From Rikenellaceae bacterium (GTDB taxonomy: Bacteria > Bacteroidota > Bacteroidia > Bacteroidales > Rikenellaceae), in the NCBI GenBank assembly GCA_020859875.1, contig JAJBVJ010000252.1:1-5639 (forward strand): a stretch of 5,639 nucleotides of DNA, written 5' to 3'. Shown piece by piece: positions 1 to 5,639 of this stretch (position 1 is its first letter; each line of letters opens with the position of its first letter). The notes under the pieces were generated by a model. It saw nothing but the letters and a program-made list of their open reading frames with translations, was not told the DNA's origin and searched no databases. The position numbers and the translations under genes were made by a program.

Positions 1-1298
1 TGGCCGACAGAGCTGCGGGTCTGGTCGGCGTCGGACGCTTCACCGAGGTTATTGAACCAATCGCCGAAAGATTTGTTTCGGTCGCTGCCCAGGATGGGGG
101 CCGCACCTACCTGATTCGTATAGCTTCCGATGGCATTGTCGGTGTAACCTCCCATAAAGATGTTCTGGAAAGACTGTGCAGTCACGTTGCTCTGGGTTGC
201 GCTTCCTTTGTCGTTGTCGATCATTATACCCACGGGCCAGCCGATGATTACGGAGTTGGCCAGCGAAATGTTCGATCCCCTGCGCATCTGCACACCTGCC
301 TGGAACTGGCCGACCTTCGAACCGTTGCTGGGCCAGAGTTCACCGGCATCTATATAATTGCCTGTACCGGCGAGATTCTGGAAATTGTCGTCCTGGCCGA
401 TGGGGCCGATAAGGGTTACGTTGCAGAAACGGGCGCTGGTAAGCGGGGTCATCGCCGTACCGTTAGACCAGTTGTCGGACTCGAAACCGTTGGAGATAGA
501 GGTATCGCCGAGTTTGGGATGGCGGATGCCGAGCAGGAACTGGAGAGTTCCGCTATAACCGTTATCGGTGTCGAAATCGTCGTCCCAGCCGTGGTAGGCG
601 ATCAGGTGGGAGCAGTCCACCGTTCCCCCGAACCACTCGAAGCTGTCGTCGTTGCAATATGAAACCTGTACGTGGTCGATCTTTGTACCTTTGCCGACCG
701 AACCCATCGTAAGGCCGTTTATCTCCTTGTCTTCGTCGAAGGGGTAACCTGCGAACTCGATGCGGCAATAGCTGAATACCCCCGAATTGTCATTAGCGTC
801 ATTTCCACCGTGCATGGTGCGCGGGCCTCCTTCGATCTGCATCTCCGTTTGGTTATTTGGGGCCTTACCGCAGATTATAATGCCTCCCCAGTCGCCCGGT
901 TTTCGCTGTCCCGGTTCCTTGTCCGAGGTGAAAACGATCGGCTGGGTGGCCGTGCCCTGGGCTATAAGTTTTCCGCCGGGTTCTACTATAATCGATGAAC
1001 CCTTTACGGTTTGGTCTGTGGATTTTCCTTTGAGAAGAGTTCCGGCCGGAATTGTCACGGTCGCCCCGTCGGTTATATAAACCCATCCGCGGATCACATA
1101 GGTAATTGAGGCATCGAGTGTGTAGCTTCCCGCGGGAACGTCGTATTCCTTATCCCCGTTGCCGAGATAGTGCACGCCGTCTTCTACGAATACCAATCCG
1201 TCCTCGGTTTCGGGGGGATTTACCGGTTCCTTGTCATCATCGCTGCAGGCGGCAAGCATGGCAGCTGCGATCATAATTACAGAAAATAATTTTTTCAT
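1..1298 (-). CDS. Beta-helix surface lipoprotein, partner of the TonB-dependent receptor (C-terminus cut by window edge)
   Basis: Hand translation from ATG at 1298 runs 432 codons to the left edge without a stop, so the gene is partial only because of the window. The start is MKKLFSVIMIAAAMLAAC: a lysine-rich n-region, a hydrophobic core and lipobox LAAC with the acylated Cys at residue 18. SDDD follows at 19-22, resembling the Bacteroidota lipoprotein export signal that sends lipoproteins to the cell surface (known from the phylum; inferred here). Residues about 60-125 look like the opening coils of a right-handed parallel beta-helix (VTIPAGTLLKG, IIVEPGGKLIAQGTATQPIVFTS). Then come GDWGGIIICGKAP (135-147), QIEGG (154-158) and a highly acidic patch, NDDSFEWFGGTVD (216-228) and GWDDDFDTDNGYSG (237-250). 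No catalytic motif is evident. The gene starts 32 bp after the receptor stop, so co-transcription is likely. A role as surface substrate-binding partner is inference. Homologues can carry generic or misleading names; nothing here suggests a membrane transporter. Confidence 0.88.
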   Translation of the reverse strand, partial: MKKLFSVIMIAAAMLAACSDDDKEPVNPPETEDGLVFVEDGVHYLGNGDKEYDVPAGSYTLDASITYVIRGWVYITDGATVTIPAGTLLKGKSTDQTVKGSSIIVEPGGKLIAQGTATQPIVFTSDKEPGQRKPGDWGGIIICGKAPNNQTEMQIEGGPRTMHGGNDANDNSGVFSYCRIEFAGYPFDEDKEINGLTMGSVGKGTKIDHVQVSYCNDDSFEWFGGTVDCSHLIAYHGWDDDFDTDNGYSGTLQFLLGIRHPKLGDTSISNGFESDNWSNGTAMTPLTSARFCNVTLIGPIGQDDNFQNLAGTGNYIDAGELWPSNGSKVGQFQAGVQMRRGSNISLANSVIIGWPVGIMIDNDKGSATQSNVTAQSFQNIFMGGYTDNAIGSYTNQVGAAPILGSDRNKSFGDWFNNLGEASDADQTRSSVG

Positions 1299-1330
1299 CG
1301 TTTGTCTGTTTAAAAAGGGTATTTATGGAT
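1299..1330 (-). other. Short intergenic gap within the receptor-lipoprotein operon
   Basis: Only 32 bp separate the receptor stop codon (TAA, complement of 1331-1333) from the lipoprotein ATG at 1298. Read on the minus strand the gap is A/T-rich with a short CCCTTTTT run. It has no hairpin terminator, no TAnnTTTG promoter element and no convincing Shine-Dalgarno sequence, as is common in Bacteroidota. This supports one transcript covering both genes. Confidence 0.6.
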
Positions 1331-4207
1331 TTAGAATGTCGCCGTAAGTGTTAGAGTATAACTGCGGCCCGGGCGGAACGAGCGCGGGTACTGCTTGCGT
1401 TTGTGTATCTTGCCCAGGCTGTCCATGAATTTGGGTTCCTGGAGATAGACCACCTTCTGGGCGAGGATGTCCCGTGCCGCTCCTTTAAGGTCGAAAGTCC
1501 GGTTTAGTTTCACCCCGAAAGTAACGTCTATCAGATCGCGCGGAAGCTCGTACATGTCGGGGATATTGTTGTTGAACGAGTCGCCGCTCGAGCTCTCCAC
1601 TTTCCCGAGTCCCACTATCCTTTTGCCGATGCGGTTGTAGAGTACCCCGGCGGAGAACAATCCGTGGCGCTGCTGGTAGAAAAGTCCCCCGTTGATCAGG
1701 TAGGGAGATTGTCCCTGCATCGGGCGGTTGTGGTTGCGGCTGTCGTCTTCGAAGTGGACACGGCTGCGCATTACCGCCGCATTGAGTGTAATGAAAAAAT
1801 CGCTCATTCCCATAAAGCCGAGATTCTTTCGAAGGTCGAGCTCCAGACCGTAGGTGGTTGCATCTATGGCGTTGGTAAAAAAGTACTGATAAGATCCGCC
1901 CGCATCGACGAACGACCATTCGATTGGATTGCGGAAATACTTGTAGAAAGCGGCAATGCTGACGACCTCTCCGGAGGAGGGATAATACTCATACCGCAGG
2001 TCGGCATTGTGAACTATGGCCTGCTTCAGGTCGGGCGAACCGGTTATGAAGCTGAACATTTCGAAATCGAAATAGGTGGAGGTCGAAAGCTCCCGGAATT
2101 CCTGGCGGTTGACCGTCATTCCGTAAGCGGCCCTGACCAGTGATTTTTCGTTAATATCGTAGGATGCATTGAATGACGGGAAGAGATTGTTGTAGATGTA
2201 ATCTTCGTCGCTGGTTTTGTTGGTTCCCGTCTGGACGAAAGAAGTTATCTGCATGTCGGAACGCTCGAACCTTACCCCGGCGTAGATATTGAATCTGCCA
2301 ATGGGTACGTTCATCGCCGCATAAGCCGCACCGACAAAATGGCGTCCGTCGTAGTTATTGGTGTTGTCCGTCTGATCCTGGATATAGATTCCGTCGCGGC
2401 CGAGGCATTGATCGGAAAATATTTCGGTGAGGGGCAGTTCTCCGAATCCTTTGCCAATCAGGCTGCTGTTATTATCCCAGACGTAATCGAAATCACGTAT
2501 ACGATATTTACGGGTTTTGTAGTCTGCAAAGAGGCCCGCGCGGAAATTCACCCCCTCGATCGTGCCGAATCGGAAATTATGTTTGTAATTGACAGCCCCG
2601 CTCGCACCCTGCTCGTCGAGCCAGGTAAATACCCTCGATACGGTGGCCGGTTCGATCGCATATTCGTAGACCTCGTTTGTGGGGTTTTTTTGCCTGTCGA
2701 TAAGGCGCCGGTCGGGCTGGTTACGATTGGAGTAGAAGTAGCCCACCGTCCAGTCGATGCGGTCGTCGGCCGCGGTTCCCAGGATATGATCGCCCGAGAA
2801 CTGTCCGTTATAGGATAGGCGGCTCTGGTAAAAAATCTCCTCTTTTTGCTGGTAATAGAGCCCGCTTACATTCTGTTCGCCCTCGCGTATGGTATAGCGG
2901 CTGCGTCCGAGCTGATTCACCATATTACGGAATTCATAGGTGTGGGAACTTTGCCCGCCGCGCCCTTTGCGGACATAGGAGAAATTTGCCATGCCGCCAA
3001 GACGTGCGTCCGTGGTATATTGGTCGTCCTTGTAGGAGAAGAGCCTGATCGAGCGGTCGTTCGTCGCATCGTAAACCCCGTATTGGGAATTTTCCATGTC
3101 GAGGAGGGTCTTCGACGTTAGGCTGTAGTTGAAGGCCAGCGCCATATTGATCCGGTCACCGCTTTCGAGCGCATACGATTGATTGACCGCCGCATTGAGT
3201 TTCTGGTCGGGCAGGGGTTTACGGGAACGTATCTTCCAGTCGTTATTGAATCCCGTTTTGGTCGCCCGGTCTATTGCGTCCCGGTCGGTGTTATCCAACT
3301 TCGACGACACCCTGTTAAGGTCTCTCAAGCCGTTGTCGAAACCCAGGAAATCGGTTCCGCTTCCTTTAAGGTACCGGAAAGTCCTGAAATGTGTCTTATC
3401 GTTGATCCCGGTGCCGTAGGACACCTGACCGTTGTTCTTTTCGGTGGCTATGCGGGTGCGCACCATGACGAATCCGCCCGAATAGTCGGCCGGGTACTCC
3501 GCCGCAGGGGTTTTGACCACCATGATATTCTCTATTTGAGAACTGGGTATGATGTCGAAAGAGAACGCCCGCGAGTCGGCATCGGAACTTGGGGCCGGCG
3601 TTCCGTTGATCCATGTATTGTTGTAGCGCTGGCTGAGCCCGCGGACTATCACGAATTTGTCGTCTATGATCGAGATGCCGGGGATTCGTTTTACCACCTC
3701 GGAAGCGTCTTTGTCTTGTGTGCGTGCTATTTGCTGTGACGATACACCGCTGGCCACGACGTTCGAGGCCCTCATACGGTTCAGAAGTCCGGCATCGGTC
3801 CCGACGGGCATATGCGCTACCACCACGATGTTGTCGAGGGTGCTCACATCCTCGGTCAGCATCACCTCCATCTCGACCCTTTGCCCGGCGCGGAGGGTGA
3901 TCTCGTCCGAAAAGAACTCCTTATAGGTGAGCATGCGAATTTGCAGGCGGTAAGTCCCCGGCTGGAGTCCGGAAAAAGAGAAAGAGCCTTCCCCGTCCGT
4001 GGAAGTGCCCGAATAAGTCCCGTCGATAATAACACTGGCCCCGGCAATAGGTTCGAGGGTGTGCGAATCGAGTACCACTCCGTATATGCCGGGACCGGAT
4101 TCCCGGGTTTCTGTCAAGGTAAGGGAGCTCGTGAAGGCACGGGCGGGGGTTACTGTGAAAAGACCGAATAGAAAAATGGTTTTGATAAGAGTCCTGAATT
4201 TGTCCAT
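1331..4207 (-). CDS. TonB-dependent outer-membrane receptor with N-terminal carboxypeptidase-regulatory-like domain (non-SusC type)
   Basis: This 958-residue protein is a 22-strand beta-barrel transporter type that imports a bound ligand across the outer membrane using TonB-ExbBD energy (family knowledge). A signal peptide covers about residues 1-24, with likely cleavage after PARA. Residues about 40-117 form the carboxypeptidase-regulatory-like beta-sandwich (IYGVVLDSHTLEPIAGASVII, then DGEGSFSFSGLQPGTYRLQI). STLDNIVVVAH at 122-132 is in the usual place for a TonB box. The plug spans about 143-252 and includes FVIVRGLSQRYNNTWINGTP (185-204), FSFDIIPSSQIENIMVVKTP (215-234) and PADYSGGFVMVRTR. 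The rest is barrel, ending in RSYTLTLTATF with the terminal Phe typical of outer-membrane barrels. The plug lacks the SusC/RagA signature and no SusD gene is adjacent; the downstream partner is the beta-helix lipoprotein. There is no N-terminal STN domain, so anti-sigma-coupled signalling is not expected. The frame is intact throughout. The ligand cannot be told from sequence; siderophore, other metal chelate, phosphate compound or glycan are all open. Confidence 0.95.
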   Translation of the reverse strand: MDKFRTLIKTIFLFGLFTVTPARAFTSSLTLTETRESGPGIYGVVLDSHTLEPIAGASVIIDGTYSGTSTDGEGSFSFSGLQPGTYRLQIRMLTYKEFFSDEITLRAGQRVEMEVMLTEDVSTLDNIVVVAHMPVGTDAGLLNRMRASNVVASGVSSQQIARTQDKDASEVVKRIPGISIIDDKFVIVRGLSQRYNNTWINGTPAPSSDADSRAFSFDIIPSSQIENIMVVKTPAAEYPADYSGGFVMVRTRIATEKNNGQVSYGTGINDKTHFRTFRYLKGSGTDFLGFDNGLRDLNRVSSKLDNTDRDAIDRATKTGFNNDWKIRSRKPLPDQKLNAAVNQSYALESGDRINMALAFNYSLTSKTLLDMENSQYGVYDATNDRSIRLFSYKDDQYTTDARLGGMANFSYVRKGRGGQSSHTYEFRNMVNQLGRSRYTIREGEQNVSGLYYQQKEEIFYQSRLSYNGQFSGDHILGTAADDRIDWTVGYFYSNRNQPDRRLIDRQKNPTNEVYEYAIEPATVSRVFTWLDEQGASGAVNYKHNFRFGTIEGVNFRAGLFADYKTRKYRIRDFDYVWDNNSSLIGKGFGELPLTEIFSDQCLGRDGIYIQDQTDNTNNYDGRHFVGAAYAAMNVPIGRFNIYAGVRFERSDMQITSFVQTGTNKTSDEDYIYNNLFPSFNASYDINEKSLVRAAYGMTVNRQEFRELSTSTYFDFEMFSFITGSPDLKQAIVHNADLRYEYYPSSGEVVSIAAFYKYFRNPIEWSFVDAGGSYQYFFTNAIDATTYGLELDLRKNLGFMGMSDFFITLNAAVMRSRVHFEDDSRNHNRPMQGQSPYLINGGLFYQQRHGLFSAGVLYNRIGKRIVGLGKVESSSGDSFNNNIPDMYELPRDLIDVTFGVKLNRTFDLKGAARDILAQKVVYLQEPKFMDSLGKIHKRKQYPRSFRPGRSYTLTLTATF

Positions 4208-4232
4208 GGTATGATTTACTTGTTTCCGTGGA

Positions 4233-4240
4233 CAAAACTA
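4233..4240 (-). promoter_or_regulatory. Candidate -7 element of the receptor operon promoter
   Basis: On the minus strand this reads TAGTTTTG, an exact fit to the Bacteroidota primary-sigma -7 consensus TAnnTTTG. It lies 25 bp upstream of the receptor ATG, giving a short 5' leader. A TTTG -33 element is not found at the expected spacing of 19-21 bp: the minus strand reads CACG around 4261-4264, inside a TTCAC-G-TTCAC direct repeat. The weak -33 box may mean the promoter needs an activator or an alternative sigma factor; that is inference. Confidence 0.5.
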
Positions 4241-4255
4241 CGGGGCCAGTATTAA

Positions 4256-4266
4256 GTGAACGTGAA
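4256..4266. repeat. Tandem GTGAA pentamers at the -33 position of the receptor promoter
   Basis: The plus strand reads GTGAACGTGAA, two GTGAA copies separated by one base (TTCACGTTCAC on the coding side of the receptor). A third copy in the opposite direction, TTCAC, lies at 4295-4299. The tandem pair falls where a -33 box would be, so it could be a regulator site. The units are short and could be chance. Confidence 0.3.
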
Positions 4267-4363
4267 AATTATTTTATAAAACCGATATGAAAACTTCACC
4301 GCAACGTTAATGAATGTTTACCGGAGGTTAGCCGTCCGCAAAAAGGATAAGGAAATATTTATC

Positions 4364-4395
4364 TTTACTGTATTTACTATTTTGAGTTATCTTTG
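4364..4395 (+). promoter_or_regulatory. Upstream promoter candidate for the sugar transferase operon
   Basis: A TAnnTTTG match, TATCTTTG, sits at 4388-4395. Exactly 20 bp upstream is TTTA at 4364-4367, one base from the -33 consensus TTTG. The element would give a 5' leader of roughly 100 nt ahead of the ATG at 4500. Its -7 TTTG (4392-4395) is also the -33 TTTG of the next candidate. Confidence 0.45.
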
Positions 4396-4432
4396 GGATT
4401 CGAATTTAATGGTCTTATTTTTGGGATGGGAA
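4387..4432 (+). repeat. Imperfect 18-bp direct repeat spanning both promoter -7 boxes
   Basis: Copies at 4387-4404 and 4415-4432 share 15 of 18 bases, following the pattern TTAT(C/T)TTTGGGAT then GAA, with a 28-bp period. The shared part runs beyond the TAnnTTTG promoter core into GGGAT and GAA, so promoter conservation alone does not explain all of the similarity. It may come from a small local duplication or be a paired binding site. Confidence 0.5.
4392..4423 (+). promoter_or_regulatory. Best promoter candidate for the sugar transferase operon (TTTG-N20-TATTTTTG)
   Basis: TTTG at 4392-4395 and TATTTTTG at 4416-4423 are separated by exactly 20 bp, a full match to the Bacteroidota sigma-ABfr type consensus (TTTG, 19-21 bp, TAnnTTTG). 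Transcription would start around 4430, leaving a leader of about 70 nt before the ATG at 4500. The small palindrome GGAAC-C-GTTCC (4429-4439) falls at the predicted start and could be an operator or just the first transcribed bases. Confidence 0.6.
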
Positions 4433-4439
4433 CCGTTCC
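4429..4439. promoter_or_regulatory. Short palindrome at the predicted transcription start
   Basis: GGAAC and GTTCC flank a single central base. The arms are only 5 bp and the symmetry stops there. Its place immediately after the best -7 box makes an operator possible, but it is weak evidence. Confidence 0.25.
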
Positions 4440-4499
4440 ACGAATAAGCTGAAAAACAATCACGGAACCATAAAAATCGTTGGTTAGGGCAGATTCAAT

Positions 4500-5123
4500 A
4501 TGTATAAAAATTTTTTTAAACGGTTTTTTGATTTTTGGGCGGCACTTGTCGGTCTGATTTTAATTTCTCCGATATTTATTCTGGTGTCCTTCACGTTGCT
4601 GTTTGCAAATCAAGGTAAAATATTCTATACCCAGAAAAGGGCGGGTAAAAACGGGAAAGTCTTTCGAGTTATCAAGTTCAAAACCATGAACGACAAAAAA
4701 GACGAAAATGGTGAATTGCTCCCATACTATGAGAGAATTACCAAAGTCGGACGGTTTATGCGAACTACTTCCCTGGATGAATTGCCGCAGTTAATAAATG
4801 TAATAATCGGACAGATGTCACTAATAGGTCCGCGGCCACTGTATATGGAATACCTCCCTTTATACACGGAAGAACAGAACCGAAGGCACGAAGTATTGCC
4901 GGGAATCACCGGATGGGCTCAGGTACACGGACGAAATGTCTGCCTGTTGAGCAAGAAGTTCGAATACGATGTTTGGTATGTGGACAATCTCTCCTTTGCC
5001 GTCGATTTAAAGATAATTTATAGAACCATAAAGAATGTCCTCGCTGGAAAAGATATAAACCAGGGTGCGGATTCCGTAGAACTGGTCGACGATCTTAATT
5101 TCTATAACCGAATTCAAAAATGA
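4500..5123 (+). CDS. Initiating sugar transferase: monotopic phosphoglycosyl transferase, PglC-like (bacterial sugar transferase family)
   Basis: The protein is expected to transfer a phosphosugar from a UDP-sugar to undecaprenyl phosphate at the inner face of the cytoplasmic membrane, the first committed step of a surface glycan or glycoprotein glycan. It has 207 residues, the size of the minimal PglC type rather than the longer WbaP/WcaJ type with extra membrane helices. Residues about 1-36 are a basic start (MYKNFFKRFFDF) and one hydrophobic re-entrant helix with the Ser-Pro helix break at S23-P24. KRAGKNGKVFRVIKFKTM (47-63 region) is the family nucleotide-sugar region. TTSLDELPQLINV carries the catalytic Asp93-Glu94 pair, where Asp forms the covalent phosphosugar intermediate. 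SLIGPRPL (107-114) and RHEVLPGITGWAQVHGRN (129-146) are hallmark motifs. Residue numbers of the SP break and the DE pair coincide with those I recall for Campylobacter PglC. The sugar is unknown; a diacetamido or other N-acetylamino sugar is plausible. The stop overlaps the next start by 4 bp. Confidence 0.95.
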   Translation: MYKNFFKRFFDFWAALVGLILISPIFILVSFTLLFANQGKIFYTQKRAGKNGKVFRVIKFKTMNDKKDENGELLPYYERITKVGRFMRTTSLDELPQLINVIIGQMSLIGPRPLYMEYLPLYTEEQNRRHEVLPGITGWAQVHGRNVCLLSKKFEYDVWYVDNLSFAVDLKIIYRTIKNVLAGKDINQGADSVELVDDLNFYNRIQK

Positions 5124-5639
5124 TGGTTTCTTTAGGAAAGGATATAATTCTTCGCAAACCCGCACCGTCGGATGCAGACGATCTGTTGGCGGTAAAAAAT
5201 AACGCCAAAGCCACCGATAAACTCGTCGGGTTCAAGGAAAGTCTTTATTCGAAAGATGATATATTGAACTGGATCGAATTTCATAATAGTCATCCACGGG
5301 AAAAATTATTCGTTATTTATCATAAAGGGTTCGGAGCGGTAATAGGTCACGTAGGCTTATATGAAATAGACCATAGAGTGCGCAAGGCGGGATTCGGAAT
5401 CTTGATCGGAGACGATCGTTGTCGTGGTAAGGGTTATGGCCGTTTATGTCTTCAATATATTCTTAAATTGGGATTCGAGAAATTAGGATTAAACAGGATC
5501 GAGCTCGAGGTTTTAGAGGGCAACGAAGTGGCTTTTAATTTATACCGGAAATCAGGGTTCAAAGTAGAAGGAGTCCATCGGCAATCCCAATTCAAGAATG
5601 GAAGGTATTTCGATATCACCCATATGGCCATTTTAAGAG
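5120..5639 (+). CDS. GNAT-family N-acetyltransferase, RimJ/RimL-like; possible amino sugar acetyltransferase (3' end cut by window edge)
   Basis: Hand translation from ATG at 5120 gives 173 open codons to the right edge; the usual family length of about 170-190 suggests only a few residues are missing. It is expected to move acetyl from acetyl-CoA to an amine in the cytoplasm. The fold order is visible: beta-1 start IILRKPAPSDADDLLAVKNN (9-28), FVIYHKGFGAVIGHVGLYEI (64-83), the acetyl-CoA binding motif A with RCRGKGYGR (100-108, the R-x-x-G-x-G/A loop), LNRIELEVLEGNEVAFNLYR (124-143) and KSGFKVEGVHR (144-154). GRYFDITHMAILR matches the family C-terminal strand. ATG at 5120 overlaps the TGA of the sugar transferase (ATGA), so translation is probably coupled. 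A second in-frame ATG at 5123 is an alternative start. Being locked to an initiating sugar transferase favours acetylation of a nucleotide-linked amino sugar, as done by the GNAT enzymes PseH and WecD, but this is inference. Protein or antibiotic acetylation remains possible. Confidence 0.88.
   Translation, partial: MMVSLGKDIILRKPAPSDADDLLAVKNNAKATDKLVGFKESLYSKDDILNWIEFHNSHPREKLFVIYHKGFGAVIGHVGLYEIDHRVRKAGFGILIGDDRCRGKGYGRLCLQYILKLGFEKLGLNRIELEVLEGNEVAFNLYRKSGFKVEGVHRQSQFKNGRYFDITHMAILR

Larger units (their letters stand above)
4208..4499. other. Divergent intergenic region between the receptor operon and the glycan operon
   Basis: This 292-bp, AT-rich stretch separates two genes transcribed away from each other. 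I see no plausible coding sequence, tRNA, terminator or long inverted repeat in it. It holds a leftward TAnnTTTG element (4233-4240), three copies of a TTCAC/GTGAA pentamer (4256-4260, 4262-4266 and, in the opposite direction, 4295-4299), two overlapping rightward promoter candidates (4364-4395 and 4392-4423) and a short palindrome (4429-4439). I see nothing distinctive in about 4300-4360. Confidence 0.7.

Noticed and set aside
160..1086. Several open frames on both strands (for example plus 160-357, 358-558, 672-998, 787-1080; minus 562-768, 865-1086).
   Set aside because: They overlap the beta-helix lipoprotein frame, which has a signal peptide, lipobox and coherent family motifs. The shorter frames have Arg/Pro-rich or otherwise incoherent translations, as expected of shadows.
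1485..4235. Long open frames inside the receptor region, such as plus 1664-2143, 2339-2818 and 3179-3739.
   Set aside because: All lie within the intact 958-codon receptor gene. Frames of this length are common opposite GC-moderate coding sequence, and none has a recognisable domain or its own start signals.
4303..4318. Near-palindrome AACGTTAATGAATGTT.
   Set aside because: Only 6 of 8 base pairs match and it is not placed at a fixed distance from any promoter box. Such a site is expected by chance in AT-rich DNA.
4466..4485. Possible hairpin AACCA-N10-TGGTT in the sugar transferase leader.
   Set aside because: The stem is only 5 bp with a 10-nt loop and has no U-tract after it, so it supports neither a terminator nor a riboswitch.
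4208..4499. Invertible promoter of the kind that controls Bacteroides capsule loci.
   Set aside because: I found no pair of long inverted repeats flanking the promoters and no invertase gene in the window. The only clear repeat here is direct, not inverted.
4506..4529. A5T7 and T6 runs at the start of the sugar transferase gene, considered as a phase-variation tract.
   Set aside because: Seven bases is short for slippage-driven switching. The runs encode the normal Lys/Asn/Phe-rich start of this family and the frame is intact.

Overview
This 5.6 kb window looks like chromosomal DNA from a Bacteroidota species, most likely Bacteroidales. Four things point there: a TonB-dependent receptor with an N-terminal carboxypeptidase-regulatory-like domain; a lipoprotein whose Cys is followed by the Asp-rich stretch SDDD, as in Bacteroides surface lipoproteins; promoter candidates of the TTTG / TAnnTTTG type; and starts without clear Shine-Dalgarno sequences. 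An Alistipes-like or related genus would fit the moderate GC, but the genus is a guess. The window holds four protein genes and no RNA gene, insertion sequence, CRISPR array or integrase.

Left part (about 1-4240, minus strand): a two-gene transcription unit. A 958-residue TonB-dependent outer-membrane receptor is read first. After a 32-bp gap comes a secreted, probably surface-exposed lipoprotein with a right-handed beta-helix type sequence, whose C-terminus lies beyond the left edge. The receptor is not of the SusC/RagA type and there is no SusD, so this looks like a receptor plus beta-helix lipoprotein uptake pair of unknown substrate. The lipoprotein runs off the edge, so it has no closed reading frame here. 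I translated it by hand to 432 residues without a stop.

Middle (4208-4499): a divergent, AT-rich intergenic region of 292 bp. It has a TAnnTTTG element for the receptor operon and two overlapping Bacteroidota-type promoters facing right. The two are spaced so that the TTTG of one -7 box is also the -33 box of the next, within an imperfect 18-bp direct repeat.

Right part (4500-5639, plus strand, more AT-rich): the start of a glycan biosynthesis operon. A complete 207-residue monotopic phosphoglycosyl transferase (PglC-like initiating sugar transferase) overlaps by 4 bp (ATGA) a GNAT-family N-acetyltransferase that is cut by the right edge within its last few residues. The first would load a phosphosugar onto undecaprenyl phosphate. 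The second could acetylate an amino sugar precursor for the same glycan, although a RimJ/RimL-type protein acetyltransferase role cannot be excluded.

I see no clearly new system. The points most worth checking are the nested tandem promoter, the receptor/beta-helix lipoprotein pair with unknown cargo, the GNAT coupled to the initiating transferase, and the composition shift between the two halves.
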